Source of the DNA: Enoplolaimus lenunculus | Lineage: Eukaryota > Nematoda > Enoplea > Enoplida > Thoracostomopsidae | Length of the DNA: 64,000 nt | Reading direction: 5' to 3' | NCBI GenBank assembly: GCA_030248215.1 | Contig: JASANG010003948.1 | Span: forward strand, 48,243-112,242 | Part shown: piece by piece, positions 9,308 to 18,000 of the stretch | Layout: each line of letters opens with the position of its first letter | How positions within the stretch are numbered: the first letter of the stretch is position 1 | Notes under the pieces: generated by a model | Database searches by the model: none | What the model saw: only the letters and a program-made list of their open reading frames with translations | Told to the model about the DNA's origin: nothing | Program-made: the position numbers and the translations under genes

Positions 9308-9437
9308 ATTTCCTAAGCCTAAGCCTAAGCCTAAGCCTAAGCCTAAGTCTAATCCAAAAAATGTAGCCAAGAATGTAAGCCTACTATTTTACAGACCCAC
9401 CAGAAACCGGGACGGCCCTAAAAGTAAACATGGTCCA
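9308..9437 (+). mobile_element. TTAGGC MITE, subfamily B, 5'-truncated
   Basis: CCTAAG hexamers, then ATGTAGCCAAGAATGTAAGC, CCACCAGAAACCGGGACGG and AAAGTAAACATGGTCC; left end absent. Confidence 0.85.
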
Positions 9438-9885
9438 TTTTGTTTAGGAAACATCCCAATCTTTCAAAATATACAAAACCTAATTAATGTCGTCAAACTT
9501 TAGGTGAACATTAATATGATGAAACGAGAAAATTTAATAAAGCGCTGGCCCAATAGAGTGAACCAAACCTTTTTTCTACGTTAAACCTTAACCTGACACG
9601 AATTGGTGTCCACATGGCTGGCGACCGCTGTGATATCATCCAAACTACGACTAAACTGATTAAAGTTTTCTCGGTATCAAACACGGTTCCGCGTAGCCAG
9701 GATGTTTTTTCCAAACGGGTTTAACTAAGGCTATAGTCCGCTGATGAGTGTTGCGAGCGAAAACATTTTGTTATGTTTAAACAGTAAAGACAGAATATAA
9801 GACTATTTTTTACTTGTTTTAGAATTTTTGGCAGATTTTGTTACAGTATGCCCTCATTGTATGCACGTTCCTGGTATCAAACTCA

Positions 9886-10083
9886 GGTCCTTGCAAAGAT
9901 CAGGGGCGAAGAGTTTTTCTGTGGGACTGCAATAGAGTATTAGCTAAATCTTTAGACTAATTTTTTTGCTTGGCTTAGGTTTAAGTGTAAGAATATGCTC
10001 ATTCTTATACTTATGTTAACGTTTATGTTTAGGCTTAGGAATATGCTTATAATACTGTTTCGCCCCTGTTATTTACATTGACC
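9886..10083 (-). mobile_element. TTAGGC MITE, subfamily A
   Basis: GGTCCTTGCAAAGATCAGGG to GTTATTTACATTGACC. Flanks CAAACTCA and CGAACTCG match at 6 of 8. Confidence 0.9.
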
Positions 10084-10236
10084 CGAACTCGAAATAATAT
10101 TATTGTGAAATAGTTTTTACGAAAACCTCACTGTTGGGAGAAAAGTTTCTTTTGTTTGGCCGCGGTTAAAAATAGGCTAATGAACGTGGCTCATAAAATT
10201 ATATATTAGCATTTTTAATCAAATTTAAAAAGTGTG

Positions 10237-10434
10237 GTCCAATGTAAAGAACAGAGGCGGAACAGTATTATACGCATATTCCTAAACCTAAGCCTAAGCG
10301 TAATAATGAGCATATTCCTGCGCCTAAGCCTTAGCCTAAGCCTAAGCCTAAGCTAAGCAAAAAAGTCTAAAGTTTAAGCTTGCTCTATTCTAGTCCAACA
10401 GAAAAACGTTCCGCCCCTGATCTTTACATGGGCC
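10237..10434 (+). mobile_element. TTAGGC MITE, subfamily A
   Basis: GTCCAATGTAAAGAACAGAG to CCTGATCTTTACATGGGCC, with perfect 8-bp duplication AAAGTGTG (10229-10236, 10435-10442). Confidence 0.95.
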
Positions 10435-10678
10435 AAAGTGTGGAATGTAACGTATATCGAAAACTATCAAATACTAAGACTTTACCTTAACGAACACGCA
10501 TTTGGTCAAACCAAATATGTCAGTCCCACGTTACAGCTGGTTCGTCTTGTACATATAAAATGTCCGCGCCGTGTGAGGTTTCCGCGGACACTATAGAGTA
10601 CGGAAGCCTTTCGGACACTTTATGTGCTTTACGAAAAAAGCGTAACGTGGGACTGACATTATGATAGACCAGGCATAT

Positions 10679-11215
10679 TTAGCTGTCGGTTAACAATGTT
10701 CTCTGTAGGCTTTTTCGTGCGGCCCCACGCGGCACCAACCGGAACCACAACATTTTTAAAAGCTGTTTGTAGCCCCGTCTGACCCCGTAGTCCGGCAATT
10801 TATGTACGATGCCGCGCAATGCCGACCGACGTCGGACGCCGCCGTAAGACATTAAAATGAAAGTATAGCCAAACATCCGTTGCGAAAATTTGAATTTGAA
10901 TACGGCCATATTCGAAACAAACCAATGATTTGAGAAAATTAAAATTAGATTTTTTCCTTTGGAGATTATTTGATCATAATTGCACAAAGCCAGCAAAAGT
11001 TGCGTCGTTGAATAATGAAATTTATATAATTTAAACGGTTTAATTTCAAAGTCTTTGAATGGTTGTATTCTATAAAAGAAGCATTTCGATTCTCGGTCAG
11101 GGTATCTATAATACCGGCGGTAGCTTAAAAACGTTTCAGATACAGTATAAACAGAAATATATATGTTTAATAAAAATAAATACAAAATGTTAAAAAATTC
11201 GGCCAATGTAAACAA
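10679..11215 (-). CDS. Long unassigned ORF between MITEs
   Basis: About 178 codons open to TAA, unusually long for this AT-rich DNA, with no ATG near the start. The C-terminal third (LWFRLVPRGAARK...) resembles LRFQTLPGGTRK... in an ORF at 15118-15411, so it may be part of a dispersed repeat rather than a gene. No function proposed. Confidence 0.2.
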   Translation of the reverse strand: MFTLAEFFNILYLFLLNIYISVYTVSETFLSYRRYYRYPDRESKCFFYRIQPFKDFEIKPFKLYKFHYSTTQLLLALCNYDQIISKGKNLILIFSNHWFVSNMAVFKFKFSQRMFGYTFILMSYGGVRRRSALRGIVHKLPDYGVRRGYKQLLKMLWFRLVPRGAARKSLQRTLLTDS

Positions 11216-11404
11216 CAGGGGCGAAACAGTATTATAAGTATATTTGTAAGCATAAGCCTAAACCTAAACCTAAGCGTAAACATGAGCATATTCCTAAGCC
11301 TAAGCCTAAGTCTAAGCCAAGCCAAAAAACATTAGCCTACAGTTTAAGCTTACTCTATTGTAGTCCAACAGAAAAACGTTCCGCCCCTAAATTTTACATG
11401 GACC
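11201..11404 (+). mobile_element. TTAGGC MITE, subfamily A
   Basis: GGCCAATGTAAACAACAGGG to CTAAATTTTACATGGACC. Duplication AAAAATTC/AACAATTC, 7 of 8. Confidence 0.93.
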
Positions 11405-11698
11405 AACAATTCAAACAAATCTGTTTAAATACGGGTCAGATGGATTTAGCCGCATCTACGAACCTCGAGATAATTTTAATATTGAAAAACACTCCAGCCC
11501 AAGGAGTACCCAAAGGATTAACGTACAGATCATCAAAAAATACGCATGTTTGGATCAAAAACCCGAGGTTTGACGGTTCAAATTGCCTCAGCGAAGACCA
11601 AATAGGCTGGTTACATGCAACTCAGAGGCGGCCAAAATAAACAATAGAACCACTAATTTGGTTAAGCTTATATCAAAAAATTCAGCCATTCAAAAATG

Positions 11699-11919
11699 GG
11701 TCCACGTTACTTTTAGAGCCGTCCCGGTGCCTGGTGGGTCGGTAAACAAGTAGGCTTTACATTCTAGGCTACATTTTTTGTTTAGGCTTAGACTCAGGCT
11801 TACGAATACGCTTTTGCAACGCTTAGGCTTAGGCTTAGGAATACGCTTTTGCAACGCTTAGGCTTTAGGCTTGTGAATACGCTTAATCTACTGTTACGGC
11901 CCGAAAAGTAACATTGGCC
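11699..11919 (-). mobile_element. TTAGGC MITE, subfamily B
   Basis: GGTCCACGTTACTTTTAGAG to GAAAAGTAACATTGGCC with GCAACGCTTAGGC spacers. Duplication CAAAAATG/CATAAATG, 7 of 8. Confidence 0.92.
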
Positions 11920-12123
11920 CATAAATGCTTCTACTCAGAATGCGTCGTAGATGAATCGTGTACAACGAGGGATAAATCATTGGAACCTGGTTGAAAGTTT
12001 GACAAAAATGGCCAAAACAATAAAACCAGCGTTAATAGAACCAAAATAGTCCCTTCTAGAAGTTAAACATGATTTCGTCGCACGCAGAAATCGACCGATT
12101 ACGTTTGTATCGGTTCAAAATAG

Positions 12124-12853
12124 GGCCAATGTACAGAACAGGGGCGGACCTGTACTATAAGCATATTCCTATGCCTAAGCCTAAGCCTAAACCTAATCGT
12201 AAGAATGAGTATATTCCTAAGCTTAAGCCTAAGCCTAAACCTAAGCGTAAGAATGAGTATATTCCTAAGCCTAAGCCTAAACCTAAGGGTAAGAATGAGT
12301 ATATTCCAAAGCCTAAGCCTAAACCTAAGCGTAAGAATGAGTATATTCCTAAGCCTAAGCCTAAGCCTAAACCTAAGGGTAAGAATGAGTATATTCCAAA
12401 GCCTAAGCCTAAACCTAAGCGTAAGAATGAGTATATTCCTAAGCTTAAGCCTAAGCCTAAACCTAAGCGTAAGAATGAGTATATTCCTAAGCCTAAGCCT
12501 AAGCCTAAACCTAAGCGTAAGAATGAGTATAGTCCTAAGCCTAAGCCTAAGCCTAAGCCTAGGGAAAAAAAGCATAAGCCTAAACCTAAGCGTAAGAATG
12601 AGTACATTCCTAAATCTAAGCCTAAGCCTAAACCTAAGCGTAAGAATGAGTATATTCCTAAGCCTAAGCCTAAACCTAAGCGTAAGAATGAGTATATTCC
12701 TAAGCCTAAGCCTAAGCCTAAACCTAAGCGTAAGAATGAACATATTCTTAAGGCTATAAGTCTAAGCCAAGCAAAAAAAAATAGTCTAAAGCTTAAACTT
12801 ACTGTTTTATAGTCCGACAGAAAAACGTTCCGCCCCTGATGTTTACATGGGCC
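12124..12853 (+). mobile_element. TTAGGC MITE, subfamily A, long internal array
   Basis: 730 bp, ends GGCCAATGTACAGAACAGGG and CTGATGTTTACATGGGCC, perfect 8-bp duplication CAAAATAG (12116-12123, 12854-12861). Confidence 0.96.
12170..12750. repeat. GCCTAA minisatellite inside MITE
   Basis: About 13 units of CGTAAGAATGAGTATATTCC plus 2-4 hexamers (about 36-48 bp). Long ORFs in several frames here are artefacts of the repeat. Confidence 0.95.
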
Positions 12854-13189
12854 CAAAATAGAACCGTGTCTAAACTCGCGGTTTAGGACAACCGCGTAAC
12901 TGGATGCGACGTCCTTGGCAAACGCGAGTTTGACTTTGGTGTGGCAATATATTTAGCACAAAACCGCAGTGTATCAGTGTTTGACGCAATCGAATTTGAA
13001 CACGTGTAACAAAATATATAAATTATTTGTTAAAAATCAATAAAATCAAATGAAAAGTATACACAAATATTGACCTTTCACGATATTCTGCATTATATGC
13101 AACGGGTCGTTGTAGTTTTAGGCCCCTCAAAGAGATATATCTCGCTTTAAGGTTTCGCCTATATAGAAACGTGTCGTAACCAAAAATTC

Positions 13190-13328
13190 CGTAAAGCCTA
13201 AGCCTAATCCTAAGCCGAACCCTAACCCTTATAGTTAGGTATTAGCCTGGGCGAAGCTGAATTTTAGTCTAAACCCTAAAATAAAACTTGGTGTAAGTAC
13301 GCCTTAGCTAAAGCTTACGCCTTAATCC
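13190..13328. repeat. Degenerate CCTAA-rich stretch
   Basis: Scattered GCCTAA, CCTAACC and TTAGC motifs with no array and no ends; probably a decayed MITE core. Confidence 0.4.
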
Positions 13329-13501
13329 GGTGGACATTACTTTAAGAGATGAACCATTTTTTCGTGCGACTATAATAGAATAAGCTCAAGCTTTAGACTA
13401 TTTTTTCCTTAGGCCTACGCCTAGGCGTAAGCATATTCTTACGCTTAGGCTTAGGAATAAATACTTATACTACTGTTACGCCCGTCAAAGTAACATTGGC
13501 C
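13329..13501 (-). mobile_element. TTAGGC MITE with mixed subfamily ends
   Basis: Starts with a B-type end (GACATTACTTTAAGAG), has an A/C-type interior block (CTATAATAGAATAAGC, TTTAGACTATTTTTT) and closes with a B-type end (CAAAGTAACATTGGCC). Suggests recombination between subfamilies. Confidence 0.75.
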
Positions 13502-13510
13502 AAACATCTG

Positions 13511-13701
13511 ATACAATGTTACTTTAAGGGCCGCAACAGTCGATTAAGCGTATTCCTAAGCCTAATCCTGTACCTAAGCGTTGCAAAAGCGTATTTCTAA
13601 GCCTTAGCCTAAGTCTAAGCAAAAAAATGTCGTCTAGAATGTAAGCCTACTCTTTTAGAGACCGACCAGAAACCGGGACGGCCCTAAAAGTAACATGGGC
13701 T
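13511..13701 (+). mobile_element. TTAGGC MITE, subfamily B
   Basis: CAATGTTACTTTAAGGGCCG to CTAAAAGTAACATGGGC; the left four bases differ. Begins 10 bp after the previous copy. Confidence 0.88.
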
Positions 13702-13979
13702 CAATTAATAATATATTACGGGTATAAACAGACCCATGATTGCCAGGGTGGGTGAATGAAACGTTCGGACACAGTGAGTAGTTTCCCGGTTACTTTCCGC
13801 TCTCAGTGTACAACGGTCCTCGACCCTAAAGTAATGGCAGGTCTCAACTTTTTACAATTTAAATTTTAAAAGTTTGTAGGATAAAAATAGGCACATTTCT
13901 CGCTCCACCCCCCCCCAACATAATTGAAACGTTGGAAGAAAACTATTCGGTTATTTTAGAAGTACATTTCACATTCATA

Positions 13980-14225
13980 CACTGTAAATTCCAATGAGTG
14001 AATTAATCAACTCAGACAGAAAGTTAATTACTTCTGAGTTAATAACAGCAAACTTTAACTCACTCTGAGTTTCGTTGATTCTGAGTTGATTTGATTCTGG
14101 GAAAGTTGATTATTTAAATCAGAATGAGTTATATCAACTCAGATTTATGAGTTCTGATAGTCCTAACTCAGACTGAGTGATTTAACTCAGTCTGAGTTGA
14201 AATCAACTCACTGGAATTTACAGTG
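13980..14225 (+). mobile_element. AACTCA foldback MITE
   Basis: 246 bp; ends CACTGTAAATTCCAATGAGT and CACTGTAAATTCCAGTGAGT in inverse, TA both sides (13978-13979, 14226-14227). Interior of CTCAGA/TCTGAGTT inverted repeats. About 180 bp past the stop of the EGF-like gene. Confidence 0.85.
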
Positions 14226-14403
14226 TATCAACAGTTAAAAACGTTCTCTAGTAAGATCGTCTCAGCAGTCAGATTTAGCGTTGTAGTTTAATTTAAAACC
14301 CTCAAGCCAACTACTTCTGGAAACCCTTCGTATTTTCTTGAGCTTTTCACAACATTACGCCACCTCGAACTGCGTTTGTAAATTTTCAATTTTAATTCAC
14401 AAA

Positions 14404-15047
14404 TTAAAATTTTAATTTGTCGAAGTGCGAATTTGCTAACAGCAAAACCATTATTGCACCAATGACATCCCAAGATACACCAGTACTTCCGCCACAATTA
14501 GGACACGTTTGTTTCGCGTCGTTGTCTTGTCGCATCCTGTCCAGAGGCGGGCGGTAATTTCCGGCTCCGGTTTTTGTCAAATGTCCGAGTAGTTGGTATT
14601 CTTCTGAAGACGTCATTTCTCGTTGAGGTATCCTGGCAAAATTATTTACGTTTTGCCGTAAATTTTGCTCTAAATCAAATTTAGAGCTTGTGCTGTTATA
14701 CACGGGGGGCTGATTAGTGACCATTACGATTTCAAGCTGCGTTGCTTGATTAGAATCTTGGCTGATAGGCTCAAAGTTAGACTGAATTATAGTTGAAGTT
14801 TTCGATTTTTGAAATCGGTTTGGCGTTTCGCTACGCGTTGGTGGAAGACTTTGTGAATTGTTCGAAATCGGATGATATCTTGGGTACGGGTATGTTCGCG
14901 AATCGCGAGGATCGGAGCCGGCTACCGGAGCGGCGTAGAGTCTGTCGATATCAGGGTATACGGCAATTTCACCCTGGGAATTGCAGTTATCCGATGATGA
15001 ACACAGACACATGCTGCCAGTTTTGTACCATTTACCTTCGTATGGGC
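14404..15047 (-). CDS. EGF-like gene, last exon
   Basis: 644 nt, phase 1 in, ending in TAA at 14406-14404. It starts PYEGKWYKTGSMCLCSSSDN after TTTTTTCAG. About 150 polar residues follow, with NxS/T sites, then CPNCGGSTG and the hydrophobic tail VIGAIMVLLLA. CLCSSSDNCN recalls the C-terminal CxCxxxxCN of Ly6/three-finger proteins, but the rest of that fold is not evident. A second acceptor 20 nt upstream also keeps an open frame. Confidence 0.65.
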
Positions 15048-18000
15048 CTGAAAAAACTGCTGTTGTTCTGAAAATTGTGAGATGCAAATAGTTTACCTGA
15101 AGCTGACAATGTGTTTTCTAGCCAAATATGTGAAAAATAGACGGCGAGGTTATAAACACGAATTGAAAATATTTGGTACGTTCGGCGAAAATAGTCCATC
15201 TTAAAATATAGAAACCTTTGCTAAAAGCGCTCTGTACGACGGTCAAATTTCGAAACACGAAACATTTCCTAGTCCCACCCGGAAGCGTCTGGAACCGCAA
15301 CAGTTGCAAGTCTGCGTGTTTACTCCACAAATTACTGTTTTGTTGCGTAATTAATAGAACTATGAATCGTTGAATAATGTACGACAAAGCACAATATATT
15401 TGGAAAAACAAAAATTTTTAGCGTTGGCAGAATATTCAATAAAAGCTGTGTGCACACAAATACTTGTGGACTCGTAACTCATCTCGGATCGGGCCTACCC
15501 TTAGAACATGGGTAATATTTTTTAGCTCACAACGAAACTTTCAACCGCATCCAAGCTGTCGTCTGATCGACGAACAGGGTATGCGACTTAAATTGTCTTG
15601 TTAACCTTACGGCAATCGACTCAGGGGTGATATTTGGAACAAAATTAAATATTTCATTTTACAAATTTTCAACTCTTTTCAGTATGAATTTGAGCAATTT
15701 CAACTAGAATGTATTGAACATGCGCCTTAAGATGGGCAGTAGGCGTTCACCATAACCGTCTAGATACAAGAGCTTGATGGTTGAGCGCGGTGCCGGAGCA
15801 GACACGGGTGGAGGTTCCGCCCTAACTCCAGGAAGGGGACCCTCAAACTCGCAAACAAAGCGAGTAATAAGACAGACGCATTTTAAAACTTCAGCAGTTT
15901 TTGCTTCTACCGGTTAGAGTGGGAGCCCCTTTGTGTCTGATTCGGCCCAGGTTGAGCGCGAGGGGATCTCATATCATGTAGATAGCTGGTGCACTGCAAA
16001 AAATGACGAGTCACGTTGACTCTTTCCAAAATGGGCTTTTCGGAACTACACAAACTGAATCCAATTCGACTCCGCCACAGTCAAACGTGCCAGTCAATGA
16101 GTCGAATTTGACTCTGGCGGAGTCGAATACGACTCAGTTTGTGTAGTCCCGTAAAGCCTATTTGGGAGGGAGTCAATTTCACTCACCATTTTTTGTCAGT
16201 GCACTGGGCATACGCGCTATAATAAGTGTGATCTGAAAAGTATTTCGTTTTCGTCGTTTGCTAAAGCGTTAAACTATTCGTTGTTTTTGAGCAATTGATT
16301 ATTAACTCTTCGGAGAAAAATGACACCTACGCTTATGGTTAGTTAGCTTACCAAGGACAGCTTCAAGGGTCGGACGGACCAACAACTCGTTGAGGGGAAA
16401 GCATCGGTCTGCGTGGGGTACATCCACCGCCGGCTGATCTACCGTGACTTTAGGTCGTCTTCGGCTGCTGCTGCAACTGAACATATAAATGGTTCGTTTC
16501 TTGTCCGCCTAAAATACAAAATCAATAATGCACCAATTAACAAATGTCGGACGGCCTGTTTATGCGTCATAACTAACGATGGACACCGGATATTGGCATA
16601 TCCAGGGTTAACATCTTCTCACATTGAGTTGCCCATAGGCAACTCAGCGCAGTGTATATACATTAAATAATATATATCGCACAGTGTTTAACAATTGCAA
16701 CAGATATACATAGTACTAAATCACCACAAGACGTGAGAGCCCCCTCGGGCTCGAGCGTCAAGCTCCTATAGCTGAGTGGTGATGGTATACGCCTCCCACT
16801 CCAGTCACTGGAGTTCGAATCCTAGCATAAAAGTAGGTCTCAGGGGAAGTAGAATATATTCATGTGATAAAGGTTTAATCAAATGAGAAAAATATACTTA
16901 AATTTGAAGTTCACAATTTGTTGGTTGGAATGATACAAAAGCTGTCATGAAACTTTCAATAGATGCTACGGACATTTGAGAATATGGGCTTAAACTCCAG
17001 TTCGAAAGACCGGTGAAAAATATTGAAACCACGTGCCTCAACTATGTGTAGCACCTGCCACAGGTTGGTGATCGGTCGTGTAGCTGGCAACATTCAAATC
17101 AGCAAATGATGAGCTTAGAAAATTGGCACATTTATGGTATTTGAGCTCGAGCTGTCCTACCTCAGTTCAAATTTTGACACCCGAAATTGCAGGAGTTTGT
17201 CTGTTTGAAAACCTAATGCTAACTGATCATATGGGGCTGCAATTTCTTTTGAAAATACGATTTTGGCTTACAACGAACGTCTGATTGCGGCATACTCCAT
17301 GATAGCATTCACCGTTGTAGCACCGCATGTTATCCAAAAAAGCTCGCGCAATGTCATTGTGGCCAGTTAATCCGTAAAATCCGCATCGACATCGTAAATA
17401 TCCTAAAATAGCAAGCGTTAGCCAGGTCCGAAAGCGGGTTACCCGTTTCTCAGCTTTTCCGGACTACAAAAACTGAGTCAAATTCGACTCCGTCGCAGTC
17501 AAATTCGACTCGCCCGAGTCGTACAGCGAGTCGAATTTGACTCGGTCGGAGTCGAATTTGACTCAGTTTTGTGTAGTCCGGAAAAGTCTATTTCGGAGCG
17601 AGTCAATTTGACTCACCATTTTTGGCAGTGCAAACATGCTATTTCTAAGAATCAAGCCCGTTACCAGCTTATAATTGCTTGGGTGGTGCTAACAGTTTTC
17701 TATAAGGGCATACAAGGGTTTTCGTTGACTTACAAGCAGGTGAAGATCTCCTTGAGGCGGCCAAAATTTTTTCTAGGATTTGCTGAGCCTCTTTTGGTTT
17801 CACCCCCATTCTTGGCTACGGAACCGCTGGGGATGTTTTGGCAAAATTTAAAATCAGCTTAAGTTTATACAAATGTTGAGAGCACATTTTGCAGGTGACC
17901 GCATGACATTCAATGCATAAGTAAAGGTAAATGCTCATGGTACAAAGTTGTTAATTGATTAGAAAAACGTTTAATACTTTAGGTTAATTGCCTAAACCAA

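Noticed and set aside
9557-9723. Plus-strand ORF with HMAGDRCDIIQ, EGF-like at first sight
   Set aside because: One cysteine only and no convincing splice sites.
17640-17830. Further EGF-like exon ending at GTAAGT near 17729 (minus)
   Set aside because: Joining to the exon at 17402 makes a TGA at the junction.
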